Of a stretch of DNA of 64,000 bases, positions 33,490 through 41,837 are shown piece after piece; position 1 is the first letter of the stretch; every line of letters begins with the position of its first letter. The position numbers and the translations under genes were made by a program. The notes under the pieces are model-generated. The model worked only from the letters and a program-made list of their open reading frames with translations. It had not been told where the DNA came from and ran no database searches. The stretch comes from Qipengyuania gaetbuli (GTDB lineage: Bacteria; Pseudomonadota; Alphaproteobacteria; Sphingomonadales; Sphingomonadaceae): assembly GCF_009827315.1 (NCBI RefSeq), contig NZ_WTYF01000004.1:930001-994000 (forward strand), read 5' to 3'.

Positions 33490-34863
33490 ATGCTGAAAAT
33501 TGATCGCTTCTGGATCCTCGCCGTGACGGGTGCCGGATTGGCGTGCCCGGCCGCAGCCTCTGGCATCGTGCCGCCCCTGCTTCCCATGACGGAGACTGAA
33601 TTCGTGCGCCCCGAACTGCCGGTTATCCTTCCCCAACGAGACAGGGCCGCAGTAATCGACGAAATCCTCGCCGAGCGGCTGGAGACGGTGATCCCTGCCA
33701 TCATGCGCGAGCAGGGAGTGGATTTCTGGCTGCTGATGTCGCGCGAATATTTCGAGGATCCGGTCACCGCCACCATGCTCGATGCCGAAAGCATGCATGC
33801 ACGCCGTCGCACGATCCTCGTCTTCCACGATCCGGGCAACGGCCAGCCCGTCGAGCGCCTGACGGTAAGCCGCTACGGCCTTGCCGACCTCTTCGAAGCA
33901 TCATGGTCGCCGGAAGCGCAGCCCGACCAATGGCAGGCGGTGGCCGACATCATCACCCATCGTGACCCGGCGAAGATCGCGGTGAATTTTTCTGACCTGA
34001 CCGCCTTTGGCGACGGCATGACCCTGAGCCAGTACCGCGCTTTCACCGAAGCGCTGCCGGAGGGTTACGAGGACCGGATCGTGTCCGGCGAAGCGCTGTC
34101 GATCCGTTGGCTGGAAAGCCGCACCCCGCGCGAGCTGGAAATCTATCCCGGTATCGTGCGGATCGCGCATTCGATCATCGGCACTGCATTTTCGCGCGAG
34201 GTCATCACTCCGGGCAAGACCAGCGTCGAGGAGGTGCAATGGTGGTACCGCGAAAGGCTCGCCGAACTGGGCCTCACGCCGTGGTTCCACCCCTCGGTCG
34301 GCGTCCAGCGACAGGGGCGCGAAGGCATGCTGCGCGGGAGCGAGGTCATCCAGCCGGGCGACCTGCTATGGACCGATTTCGGCATTGCCTATCTGCGTCT
34401 CAACACCGACACCCAGCACCTCGCCTATGTCCTTAAACCGGGCGAGACGCGGGCGCCTGCGGGCCTCGTGGCGGGGCTGAAGGCGACCAATCGTGTGCAG
34501 GACCTGCTGCTCGAATCCTTCGAGGCCGGGCTGAGCGGTAACGAAGTACTCGCCCGCGCCCGGGCAAAGGCGCTGGCCGAAGGGCTGGACCCGTCGATCT
34601 ATTCGCATCCCATCGGCTTTCACGGGCACGGGGCAGGCACGGCTATTGGCTTCTGGGACAACCAGAACGGCGATCCACGCGGCGCCTATCCGGTGCAGGC
34701 CGGGACTACATGGTCGATCGAGCTGACGAATTACCACAAAGTGCCCGAATGGGGCGGCCAGCGTGTCGATTTCCGGTCCGAGGAAGACGCCTGGTTCGAC
34801 GGGGAGCGTGTGCGCTTCCTCGATGGGCGGCAGACCGAATTGACGCTAATACCGTTCGATTGA
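33490..34863 (+). CDS. Secreted M24-family metallopeptidase (Xaa-Pro aminopeptidase-like)
   Basis: A 457-residue protein with a signal peptide (about residues 1-23) and a pita-bread M24 domain. Metal ligands appear in order: WTDFGIAY and a second Asp ten residues on (NTDTQ), PIGFHGHGAG (His), TWSIELTNY (Glu) and the last Glu/Asp in DFRSEEDAWF. The N-terminal creatinase-type domain precedes. It would remove N-terminal residues ahead of proline or act on small metabolites in the periplasm. ATG 33490 follows GGAAGAAAT. The chrA gene follows after 24 bases. Confidence 0.87.
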   Translation: MLKIDRFWILAVTGAGLACPAAASGIVPPLLPMTETEFVRPELPVILPQRDRAAVIDEILAERLETVIPAIMREQGVDFWLLMSREYFEDPVTATMLDAESMHARRRTILVFHDPGNGQPVERLTVSRYGLADLFEASWSPEAQPDQWQAVADIITHRDPAKIAVNFSDLTAFGDGMTLSQYRAFTEALPEGYEDRIVSGEALSIRWLESRTPRELEIYPGIVRIAHSIIGTAFSREVITPGKTSVEEVQWWYRERLAELGLTPWFHPSVGVQRQGREGMLRGSEVIQPGDLLWTDFGIAYLRLNTDTQHLAYVLKPGETRAPAGLVAGLKATNRVQDLLLESFEAGLSGNEVLARARAKALAEGLDPSIYSHPIGFHGHGAGTAIGFWDNQNGDPRGAYPVQAGTTWSIELTNYHKVPEWGGQRVDFRSEEDAWFDGERVRFLDGRQTELTLIPFD

Positions 34864-34887
34864 TCCAGCCTTATTGAGCGAGGCTTC

Positions 34888-36195
34888 ATGCAACTGGCCT
34901 CCGCGAATTTTGCCGAAACCGTGCGGGTGTTCGCGCGCATCGGCCTGCTGAGCTTCGGCGGGCCCGCGGGGCAGATCGCGCTGATGCACCGCGAGCTGGT
35001 CGACGAGCGCAAATGGGTCGGCGAGGAGGATTTCCTCAATGGGCTCAATTTCTGCCATCTCCTGCCCGGTCCCGAGGCTCAGCAGCTGGCGACCTGGATC
35101 GGCTGGCGGCTGCATGGCTGGCGCGGCGGCGTAGTCGCGGGCGCGCTGTTCGTCATCCCGGGTGCCTTGGTCGTCCTGCTGCTCTCGGCGCTCTATGCAG
35201 TAGCGGCCGACCTTGCCTGGTTCGAGGCGCTGTTCCTCGGCATCAAGGCCGCGGTCCTTGCCATCGTGGCGCAGGCGCTGCTGCGGATTGCGGGGCGGTC
35301 GCTGGATACTGGGTTCAAGCGCGCGCTTGCCCTTCTGGCCTTTGCCAGCCTGTTCCTGTTTGCGCTGCCCTTCCCGCTGGTCGTGCTCTTGGCAGGTGCT
35401 GCCGGTGCGCTGGCCGCGTGGAAGCGACCCGGCTGGCTGGCGCTCAAGCCTGCGGCGGCACCGGGGGAGCGTGGCCCCCGTCCGTGGAAAGCGACTTTGA
35501 AGGCCGTGCTGGTCTGGGGCGCGATCTGGGCGACGCCGTTCATCGCGATCGCCATCGGTCTCGGCCGCGAGCACCGCCTGTGGGACATAGCGATGTTCTT
35601 CTCGCAGCTGGCCGTGGTGACATTCGGCGGGGCTTATGCGGTGCTCGCCTACATGGCGCAGGAGGCGGTGACCGGTTTCGGCTGGCTGCAACCGGGCGAG
35701 ATGGCCGACGGCCTCGGCCTTGCGGAGACTACGCCGGGCCCGCTGATCCTCGTCACACAGTTCGTCGGCTATCTCGCCGCCTTCAGGGCACCTGAGCCGT
35801 TCACTCCCTTCGTCGCAGGGCTGATCGGCGCAGGACTGACCACCTGGGTCACCTTCGCGCCCTGCTTCCTGTGGATCTTCGCCTTTGCTCCGTGGATCGA
35901 GCGGGTGCGCGATGCGGTGCGGCTGAAAGGCGCGCTGGCGGGCGTGACCGCGGCTATTGTCGGGGTGATCGCCAATCTCACCGTGTGGTTCGCTCTCCAT
36001 GTCCTGTTCGCGCGCGTGGGCGACGGGGCGGCCGGACCAGTGCGGGTGCTAGCGCCGGAATGGGCCAGTTTCGACTGGCGCGCAGGCTCGCTGGCGCTGG
36101 TCGCAGGCGCGCTGATTTTCAGGCTGGGCTGGAGCGTGCCGCGAACTCTCGCAGTCTGCGCCGGTGGGGGACTGCTGCTCGGCTGCGCAACCTAG
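34888..36195 (+). CDS. chrA: Chromate transporter ChrA (two-domain, long-chain)
   Basis: A 435-residue membrane protein of the bidomain CHR family. The N-terminal half has FGGPAGQIALMH and PGPEAQQLATWIGW; the C-terminal half has a second copy, FGGAYAVLAYM and TTPGPLILVTQFVGY. About ten to twelve helices are present. CHR proteins export chromate, probably by proton antiport. The gene lies downstream of a secreted peptidase and converges with merR. No chrB or other resistance gene is adjacent, so sulfate- or other oxyanion-linked roles remain possible. Confidence 0.93.
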   Translation: MQLASANFAETVRVFARIGLLSFGGPAGQIALMHRELVDERKWVGEEDFLNGLNFCHLLPGPEAQQLATWIGWRLHGWRGGVVAGALFVIPGALVVLLLSALYAVAADLAWFEALFLGIKAAVLAIVAQALLRIAGRSLDTGFKRALALLAFASLFLFALPFPLVVLLAGAAGALAAWKRPGWLALKPAAAPGERGPRPWKATLKAVLVWGAIWATPFIAIAIGLGREHRLWDIAMFFSQLAVVTFGGAYAVLAYMAQEAVTGFGWLQPGEMADGLGLAETTPGPLILVTQFVGYLAAFRAPEPFTPFVAGLIGAGLTTWVTFAPCFLWIFAFAPWIERVRDAVRLKGALAGVTAAIVGVIANLTVWFALHVLFARVGDGAAGPVRVLAPEWASFDWRAGSLALVAGALIFRLGWSVPRTLAVCAGGGLLLGCAT

Positions 36196-36204
36196 ACTGC
36201 GCCC

Positions 36205-36570
36205 CTAGGCGGAAAGCGCGGCCTTCAGGTCGTCGCGGATGGCCTTGAGGCGCGGCAGGATCGCATCGGCACCTGCCGGGGGCTGGGCCTGCACCACCGG
36301 GGCGCTTTCAGCTTCGGGCGCGCCGCGCAAGGCAGCCTTCGCGCCTTTCAGCGTGTAGCCTTCGCGATTGACCAGCCGGTCGATCCGCTCGACCAGCGCG
36401 ACATCTTCCGCGCGGTAGTAGCGGCGGCCGCCGGAGCGTTTCAGGGGCTTGAGGCTCGGGAACTGCTGTTCCCAATAGCGCAGCACATGCGTCTTGATGC
36501 CGGTCGCCTTGGCAACCTCGCCAATGGTGCGCAGTGCGCCGTCGTCCTTGTGGTCGTCAAATTCCGCCAT
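36205..36570 (-). CDS. MerR-family transcriptional regulator
   Basis: A 121-residue MerR protein. The winged HTH begins RTIGEVAKATGIKTHVLRYWEQQFPSLKPLKRSGGRRYYR (about residues 16-54), and GYTLKGAKAALRG lies in the second helical part; the C-terminal tail is short with no metal-binding Cys. It fits the alphaproteobacterial group next to ihfA, whose members are often annotated as MerR regulators of unknown role. ATG 36570 is used; a GTG one codon upstream is possible. It is the last gene of the rpmF operon, 16 bases past ihfA. Confidence 0.92.
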   Translation of the reverse strand: MAEFDDHKDDGALRTIGEVAKATGIKTHVLRYWEQQFPSLKPLKRSGGRRYYRAEDVALVERIDRLVNREGYTLKGAKAALRGAPEAESAPVVQAQPPAGADAILPRLKAIRDDLKAALSA

Positions 36571-36586
36571 CACGACCCCTTAGCAG

Positions 36587-36892
36587 TCATCCGTTCGCGA
36601 CGCGATCCTTCAGGAGCTGACTTGCCCGGAAAGTCATCACGCGGCGCGGCGTGATCGGCACTTCGACACCCGTCTTGGGGTTACGGCCGATCCGTTCCTT
36701 CTTGTCGCGCAGCACGAAGCTGCCGAAACCGGAAATCTTGACGTTTTCACCGCGAACCAGCGCATCGGTCATCTTGCCGAGAACCTGTTCGACAAGGTCC
36801 AGCGATTCCGCCCGGCTCAGTCCCATTTTCCGATTGATAGTCTCTGCCAGGTCGGCGCGGGTCAGTGTTCCCACCGAGCGCATCATATCCAT
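36587..36892 (-). CDS. ihfA: Integration host factor subunit alpha
   Basis: A 101-residue HU/IHF-fold protein. [21 protein letters not shown] opens it, and the DNA-binding arm region reads [41 protein letters not shown] (residues about 51-91), including the IHF-alpha-type RNPKTG and the proline that intercalates DNA. IhfA pairs with IhfB to bend DNA. ATG 36892 has GGGAGAG just upstream. The longer 494-codon frame extending upstream is shadow of fabH. Confidence 0.95.
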   Translation of the reverse strand: MDMMRSVGTLTRADLAETINRKMGLSRAESLDLVEQVLGKMTDALVRGENVKISGFGSFVLRDKKERIGRNPKTGVEVPITPRRVMTFRASQLLKDRVANG

Positions 36893-36990
36893 CTCACTCT
36901 CCCAGACGCGACCCTGGGGTTCGATTCTAGATATCCAACATACTGTATTGCGGCGAGTTTCACAACCGAATGAAACAAATGTTTCATCAC

Positions 36991-37956
36991 CTACATGCGG
37001 GCGAGCGAGGCACCCCATGTGAAGCCGCCGCCCATCGCCTCGAACATGACCAGATCGCCCTGTTTGATACGGCCGTCGCGGCGGGCGACGTCGAAGGCGA
37101 GCGGCACCGAGGCGGCAGAGGTGTTGGCGTGCCGGTCGACCGTGACCACGACCTTTTCGGCCGGCAGGTCGAGCTTGCGCGCGGTCGCATCGAGGATGCG
37201 GGCATTGGCCTGGTGCGGCACGACCCAGTCGATATCGGCAGCTTGCGCCCCTGCATCGACCAGAACTTCGCGCAGCACGTCGGCAAGGTTCACGACCGCG
37301 TGGCGGAAGACCTCGCGGCCCTTCATGCGCAGCTTGCCGACCTCGCCCGTAGTCGAGGGCCCGCCATCGACATAGAGCAGGTCGCAATGCGCACCGTCGG
37401 CATGCAGCTTGGTCGACAGGATACCCGGACCATCCTCGGGAACGTCGCGTGCCTCGAGCACGACAGCGCCCGCCCCGTCGCCGAACAGGACGCAGGTCGT
37501 GCGGTCTTCCCAGTCGAGGATGCGACTGAATGTTTCCGCGCCGATGACCAGCGCCTTTTTCGCCATGCCGGTCCGCAGGAGCGATTCGGCAGTAGCCAGC
37601 GCGTAGAGAAAGCCCGAACACACGGCCTGCACGTCGAAAGCGACGCAGCCGTTGCAGCCAAGCGCGTTCTGCACCTGCGTGGCGGTGGCGGGGAAGGTGT
37701 GGTCCGGCGTCGCGGTAGCGAGCACGATGAGGCCGATCTCCGCCGCGTCCACGCCCGCATCTTCCAGCGCGCGGCGTGCGGCCTGCGTGGCGAGGGTCGA
37801 GGTCGTCTCGCCTTCGGCGGCGATGTAGCGCTGGCGGATGCCGGTGCGTTCGACGATCCATTCGTCGCTGGTATCCACACGCTCGGCCAGGTCGGCATTG
37901 GTCACGCAGTTCGCGGGCAGCGCGCTTCCGCTGCCGGTGATGACCGCGCGGATCAT
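36991..37956 (-). CDS. fabH: 3-oxoacyl-ACP synthase III
   Basis: A 321-residue KAS III with the catalytic triad in context: Cys ([13 protein letters not shown], about residue 112), His ([11 protein letters not shown]) and Asn (RHANTSAAS). FabH condenses acetyl-CoA with malonyl-ACP to start fatty-acid synthesis. Its ATG overlaps the plsX stop by four bases (37953-37956), the classic plsX-fabH order. ihfA follows after 98 bases. Confidence 0.96.
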   Translation of the reverse strand: MIRAVITGSGSALPANCVTNADLAERVDTSDEWIVERTGIRQRYIAAEGETTSTLATQAARRALEDAGVDAAEIGLIVLATATPDHTFPATATQVQNALGCNGCVAFDVQAVCSGFLYALATAESLLRTGMAKKALVIGAETFSRILDWEDRTTCVLFGDGAGAVVLEARDVPEDGPGILSTKLHADGAHCDLLYVDGGPSTTGEVGKLRMKGREVFRHAVVNLADVLREVLVDAGAQAADIDWVVPHQANARILDATARKLDLPAEKVVVTVDRHANTSAASVPLAFDVARRDGRIKQGDLVMFEAMGGGFTWGASLARM

Positions 37957-38990
37957 TTTCCGTTGAAGCCCTGCGTGTCAATCTTGCCCAGATCGTTGGC
38001 GATGCGGTTGGTGATGTCGTCCTCCAGCAGGCGGGCGGCGACTTCCACCGCATTGGCGACGCCCTTGGCATTCGCGCTTCCGTGGCTTTTCACGACCACG
38101 CCGTTGAGGCCGAGGAATACCGCGCCATTGTGGTTGTTCGGGTCGAGATGGTGCTTCAGCAGTTCGGTCGCCGGGCGCGACACGAGGAAGCCGACCTTGG
38201 ACCGGATGCTGGAGGTGAACGCCTGGCGCAGCAGGTCGGTCACGAAACGAGCCGCGCCCTCGATCGCCTTGAGCGCAATATTGCCGGAGAAACCGTCGCA
38301 CACGACCACGTCGCATTCGCCGCGGTTGATCTTGTCGGCTTCCGTGTAGCCTTCGAAATTCATAGCGAGATTGTCGGCCGCGCGCAGCTGGTCGTAGGCG
38401 GCCTGGATATCCTCGGTGCCCTTGTTTTCTTCCGTGCCGATGTTCAGCAGGCGCACGCGCGGACGCTCGCGTCCGGTAACAATGCGCGAATAGGCTGCGC
38501 CCATCACCGCGAACTGCACGAGATTGCGCGCATCGCATTCACGGTTGGCGCCAAGGTCCAGCATGACGACGTCGTTGTCGCCCAGCGTTGGCAGCAATGC
38601 GGCCAGCGCCGGGCGGTCGAGGCCGGGCATGGTGCGCAGGGCCAGCTTGCTCATCGCCATCAGCGCGCCCGTGTTGCCGGCGGAGACGGCAGCGCCGGCC
38701 TCGCCGCGCTTCACTGCGTCGACGGCCAGGCCCATGCTGGTGGTCTTGGCACGGCGCAGCGCGCGGCTGGGCAGCTCGTCACCGGCCACCACGTCGTCGC
38801 AATGCAGGATTTCCGAAGCGCCGGACATTCCCGGGTGCGTTTCGAGCGCCGCCTTGATGCGGGTTCCGTCACCGACCAGCAGGAACTTGAATCGATCGTG
38901 GCGCCTACGCGCGAGCGCGGCGCCTTCGATCATGGTGCGAACGCCTTCGTCCCCGCCCATCGCGTCGATAGCGATACGCGGCAAACTCAT
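37953..38990 (-). CDS. plsX: Phosphate acyltransferase PlsX
   Basis: A 345-residue PlsX beginning [21 protein letters not shown], with [31 protein letters not shown] in the middle and [16 protein letters not shown] near the end. PlsX converts acyl-ACP to acyl-phosphate, the donor for PlsY in glycerophospholipid synthesis. The gene is 27 bases behind rpmF and overlaps fabH, so ribosome and lipid synthesis are transcriptionally linked as in many bacteria. Confidence 0.96.
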   Translation of the reverse strand: MSLPRIAIDAMGGDEGVRTMIEGAALARRRHDRFKFLLVGDGTRIKAALETHPGMSGASEILHCDDVVAGDELPSRALRRAKTTSMGLAVDAVKRGEAGAAVSAGNTGALMAMSKLALRTMPGLDRPALAALLPTLGDNDVVMLDLGANRECDARNLVQFAVMGAAYSRIVTGRERPRVRLLNIGTEENKGTEDIQAAYDQLRAADNLAMNFEGYTEADKINRGECDVVVCDGFSGNIALKAIEGAARFVTDLLRQAFTSSIRSKVGFLVSRPATELLKHHLDPNNHNGAVFLGLNGVVVKSHGSANAKGVANAVEVAARLLEDDITNRIANDLGKIDTQGFNGK

Positions 38991-39017
38991 GACGTTCTCC
39001 GGCTTTCAGCTGTGGTC

Positions 39018-39197
39018 TTAAAGACCGACGGCGATGACTTCACGCCCGTTGTAGTAACCGCAGTGCGGGCACAGGTTGTGCGGACGCTTGAGTTCACCAC
39101 AGTTCGAGCACTCGTGATGAGCCTCGACCTTGAGCGAATCGTGCGCACGACGGTTGCCGCGGCGGTGGGGCGATACTTTCCTCTTGGGGACGGCCAT
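39018..39197 (-). CDS. rpmF: 50S ribosomal protein L32
   Basis: A 59-residue protein, [19 protein letters not shown] then two Cys pairs (CSNC and CPHC) forming the L32 zinc ribbon, and [11 protein letters not shown] at the end. This length and motif set is diagnostic for bacterial L32 of the zinc-binding type. It opens the operon rpmF-plsX-fabH-ihfA-merR. The upstream 243-base gap to the divergent MAPEG gene must carry promoters for both, though no convincing -35/-10 pair stands out. Confidence 0.96.
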   Translation of the reverse strand: MAVPKRKVSPHRRGNRRAHDSLKVEAHHECSNCGELKRPHNLCPHCGYYNGREVIAVGL

Positions 39198-39440
39198 GGC
39201 GGCACCTGTTCCTCAAACAATTACAATCAATTTCGGTGGCCGCCCTAGTGGAAGGTCCGGCAGCGCACAAGAGTGCGTGAACCCGAAACTTCCCGACCGT
39301 GGCGGTGAAGGCGCGCGCTATAGCGATTTTTCGCGTCCGCGCAAGCGCTGTGCGCAATCGTCGCGCCCGCATTGCCACCGGGGGCCCATCTCTATAGCCC
39401 GAGATAGGGTTCGCCAGAGAGATCGCAAGGGAGGGATCGC

Positions 39441-39839
39441 ATGGGCATTATTCTACCCGTTACGCTGACTGCCGCCGCAGCCGCGGCCATCATCAACTTC
39501 TGGCTCGCCATGCGGGTCGGGCAGATGCGCGTGAAGCACAAGGTTTCGATCGGCGACGATGCCGGCGGGCCGCTGACTGCGCGGATGCGGGCACAGCTCA
39601 ATTTCGTGGAAAACACGGTCTTCGTGCTCGTGCTGATCGCGGCCATCGAACTGGCCGGCAAGGGCGGCAGCTGGCTTTCGATCGTCAGCGCCATCTATAT
39701 GCTTGGCCGAATCGCCCACGGTCTGGGCATGGATGGCGGCAAGTTCGCGCGCGGTCGCAGCATCGGCGTGATCATCACCATGCTGACCCTTCTGGGCCTT
39801 GCGGTGGTTGCCGCGCTGATCGCGATGCGGGTGCTCTAA
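39441..39839 (+). CDS. MAPEG-family membrane protein
   Basis: A 132-residue protein with four predicted membrane helices and the MAPEG motif RMRAQLNFVENTVFVLVLIAAIEL near residue 50. MAPEG proteins include microsomal glutathione transferase-like and leukotriene synthase-like enzymes; bacterial ones are usually of unknown substrate. GGGAGGGAT precedes the ATG. Its stop overlaps the convergent MBL gene stop by four bases. Confidence 0.88.
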   Translation: MGIILPVTLTAAAAAAIINFWLAMRVGQMRVKHKVSIGDDAGGPLTARMRAQLNFVENTVFVLVLIAAIELAGKGGSWLSIVSAIYMLGRIAHGLGMDGGKFARGRSIGVIITMLTLLGLAVVAALIAMRVL

Positions 39840-40501
39840 CCCAGCGCGTAATCGCTGACGAAAGCGTTGGTCTTGCGTTCCTGCCCGAAGGTGCTGGTGG
39901 GACCATGGCCGGGAATGAAGGTCACGTCATTGCCCAGCGGCCACAGCTTCTGGGTGATGGCGTCGATCAGGTCCTGGTGGTTGCCCATCGGGAAATCGGT
40001 GCGCCCGATGCTGCCCTGGAACAGGACGTCGCCGACGATGGCGAACTTGCTCGGGCGGTGGAAGAAAACCACGTGGCCCGGCGTGTGGCCGGGGCAGTGG
40101 ATGACTTCCAGCTCCAGCTCGCCGACAGTCACCTTGTCGCCGTCTTCCAGCCAGCGATCGGGCTCGAACACCTGCCCGTTCACCCCGTAACGCGCACCGT
40201 CCTCGTCGAGACGGCTGATCCAGAAACGGTCGCCTTCGTGCGGTCCCTCGATCGGCAGGCCGAGTTCCTTGGCCAGGATGCCAGCCTCGCCGCAATGGTC
40301 GATATGGCCGTGGGTGATGAGGATCTTCTCGAGCTCCACCCCGGCCTTGGCGACCGCGGCCTTGAGCTTGTCGAGATCGCCGCCCGGATCGACCAGCGCG
40401 CCCTTGTTGGTCCTGGTGCACCAGATCAGCGAACAGTTCTGCTGGAGCGGGGTGACCGGCACGATACCGGCTCTCATCGGGGGCATGGGCTTGTCGTTCA
40501 T
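39836..40501 (-). CDS. Metallo-beta-lactamase-fold hydrolase (glyoxalase II-like)
   Basis: A 221-residue MBL-fold protein with the dinuclear metal motif THGHIDHCG (HxHxDH), HCPGHTPGHVVFF, GDVLFQGSIGRTD and the last His in IPGHGPTS. It resembles YcbL/GloB-type hydroxyacylglutathione hydrolases, but lacks the C-terminal substrate domain of GloB. ATG 40501 is chosen; the longer frame to 40582 is unsupported. A function in thioester or persulfide hydrolysis is likely but not certain. Confidence 0.88.
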   Translation of the reverse strand: MNDKPMPPMRAGIVPVTPLQQNCSLIWCTRTNKGALVDPGGDLDKLKAAVAKAGVELEKILITHGHIDHCGEAGILAKELGLPIEGPHEGDRFWISRLDEDGARYGVNGQVFEPDRWLEDGDKVTVGELELEVIHCPGHTPGHVVFFHRPSKFAIVGDVLFQGSIGRTDFPMGNHQDLIDAITQKLWPLGNDVTFIPGHGPTSTFGQERKTNAFVSDYALG

Positions 40502-40642
40502 GGCGCATGAAATGGCGGCGTGCCGCCACGAATGCAAGCGCGCGCGGCACAGCCTGCCGCGCCCCTCCGGTGGCAATTCCACGCCGCAAGGAGTATGCTA
40601 CCCACATGGTCGCACGGGTCGCCTCTGCCAAGGAGGCAAGAC

Positions 40643-41173
40643 ATGCGAAATTTCAAGACACTGGCACTCATCGCCCTCGTCACCGGCGCATCGCCGCTGG
40701 CTGCCCAATCCCCCGACACCGATGCTCTCATTGCCGATGCGCTGAGCGCTGCCCCGGCCTCGGTCACCGACAATGCGAGCGTGCGCAACAACGACGGCAC
40801 GCTTCTGCGCGAAGGCCGCAATGGCTACACCTGCTATCCGCAAGCGCCCACCATGGGGCCGCGCTGCAACGATGCGGAATGGGATGCCTTCATTGCAGGC
40901 TTCATGAAGGGCGAACCCTATACGCCGAAGAAATTCGGTGTGTCCTATATGCTGGCCGGTGAAGGCACCGCGCCCGGCACCAGCAATATCGACCCGATGG
41001 CGACCGAGCCGACGGCTGACAACGAGTGGATCAAGGACGGGCCCCACATGATGCTGATCTTCCCCGATCCGGCCATGATGGCCGGGCTGTCGACTGATCC
41101 GAAGGACCCGGTCTACGTCATGTGGCGCGACACGCCCTATGCCCATGTGATGGTGCGGATCGAGGAAGAATAG
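40643..41173 (+). CDS. Conserved secreted protein of unknown function
   Basis: A 176-residue protein with a signal peptide (residues 1-21, ending SPLAAQS) and AGGAGG ahead of the ATG. The mature part has CYPQAPTMGPRCND (a likely disulfide), DEWxAFxAGFMKG-like text, GPHMMLIFPDPAMMAGLSTDPKDPVYVMW and PYAHVMV at the end. I do not recognise a named family, although similar GPHxMLxxPD...YVMW...PYAHxMV patterns occur in other alphaproteobacterial secreted proteins as I recall. It stands between an MBL gene and a convergent unknown gene. Confidence 0.7.
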   Translation: MRNFKTLALIALVTGASPLAAQSPDTDALIADALSAAPASVTDNASVRNNDGTLLREGRNGYTCYPQAPTMGPRCNDAEWDAFIAGFMKGEPYTPKKFGVSYMLAGEGTAPGTSNIDPMATEPTADNEWIKDGPHMMLIFPDPAMMAGLSTDPKDPVYVMWRDTPYAHVMVRIEEE

Positions 41174-41179
41174 CGCGCC

Positions 41180-41608
41180 CTACAGGAGCGGTGCGAGGTC
41201 GGGCTCCACCCAGCCCCGCCGCGCCTCGACCGAGAATAGGCGGTCTCGCGACCAGTGGGCGAGGATCCAGTCCGACCGGCCGAGCGGGCCTGCCATCGCC
41301 TCGCGCAGGACCTCGGCCAATGGCGCGCCGCGTCGGGCATCCAGCAAGCGCTCCGTCGCCCCGAGCGACGCGAGCGTGATCGTGTGGTGATAGCCCGAAC
41401 TGTCGGTGTTCGGCGTCCCATGCGCCTCGTTCAGCCGGGTGATGATGCTGCGGAAACTGTCGCCGCCTGCAAGGTCGGGGCGATGGCGCAATATCTCCAG
41501 CGCCAGCGCGAAATGCGCCTCGTGCGTCCATTCGGCCCGCGGCAGGCTCGTATCCAGCACGCTGTCGGCAAGATGCGCGAAATCGGTTTCCGTGGTGAAG
41601 GCAGTCAT
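41180..41608 (-). CDS. Conserved hypothetical protein behind a leader/terminator
   Basis: A 142-residue cytosolic protein not assignable to a named family. It is rich in Trp, His and Arg in LPRAEWTHEAHFALALEILRHRPDL, SGYHHTITLASLGATERLL and LGRSDWILAHWSRDRLFSVEARRGW, so it looks like a compact alpha-helical domain with possible metal or haem ligands. AAGGA precedes the ATG. What is unusual is the upstream region: a 26-codon leader ORF and an intrinsic terminator 40 bases before the start, which suggests attenuation (see finding). It converges with the secreted-protein gene, seven bases apart. Confidence 0.65.
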   Translation of the reverse strand: MTAFTTETDFAHLADSVLDTSLPRAEWTHEAHFALALEILRHRPDLAGGDSFRSIITRLNEAHGTPNTDSSGYHHTITLASLGATERLLDARRGAPLAEVLREAMAGPLGRSDWILAHWSRDRLFSVEARRGWVEPDLAPLL

Positions 41609-41647
41609 CGGGGCAATCCTTTTCGAGAGTTGCGCCCGACCGGCACG

Positions 41648-41671
41648 AAAAACCCCGCCGGTCGGGCGGGG
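41648..41671 (-). terminator. Intrinsic terminator between leader ORF and gene
   Basis: On the minus strand, arms CCCCGCC and GGCGGGG (41653-41659 and 41665-41671 in plus coordinates) with loop GGTCG are followed by five T residues on that strand (41648-41652). Since it lies 40 bases before a minus-strand gene rather than after one, it acts as a potential attenuator. An 11-base complement of its core (41657-41667) lies at 41634-41644, so an alternative hairpin can form. Confidence 0.8.
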
Positions 41672-41705
41672 TCTGGCTGGTGTCTGTGGCTTGGGACCGG
41701 AAGGA

Positions 41706-41786
41706 TCAGCACACAGGCGCGCAAACAGTCGCCGCCGTTGTCGGGCGGGCTGCTTGCAGGACAGTGGTGGCGATCATTCGGGCCAT
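41706..41786 (-). CDS. Putative 26-codon leader peptide
   Basis: ATG 41786 (or 41777) opens a short frame ending TVCAPVC-stop at 41706, with the two Cys codons (TGC) in the last seven codons. It lies 35 bases ahead of an intrinsic terminator and about 100 bases ahead of the downstream gene. No strong ribosome site is present. TTGACA lies upstream (41816-41821) but no matching -10 element follows. If translated it could couple Cys-tRNA levels to termination, but this is inference. Confidence 0.35.
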   Translation of the reverse strand: MARMIATTVLQAARPTTAATVCAPVC

Positions 41787-41837
41787 GGCCGAGTGCTGCG
41801 CCCGGCGCGCGATCCTGTCAAGCAGGGCCGCAAGCGA

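Noticed and set aside
36895..36960. The GGTTCGATTCTAG segment upstream of ihfA, which resembles a tRNA T-arm.
   Set aside because: No acceptor, D or anticodon stems can be built around it and no CCA end is present.
36587..38071. A 494-codon open frame covering fabH in another frame and ending in ihfA.
   Set aside because: Only its last 101 codons look like protein (IhfA); the rest is arginine/alanine-rich shadow of fabH, which has all its catalytic residues in the other frame.
39198..39440. A divergent promoter region between rpmF and the MAPEG gene.
   Set aside because: It must contain promoters, and a palindrome CGCGCTATAGCG is present, but no convincing -35/-10 pair could be assigned, so no site is listed.
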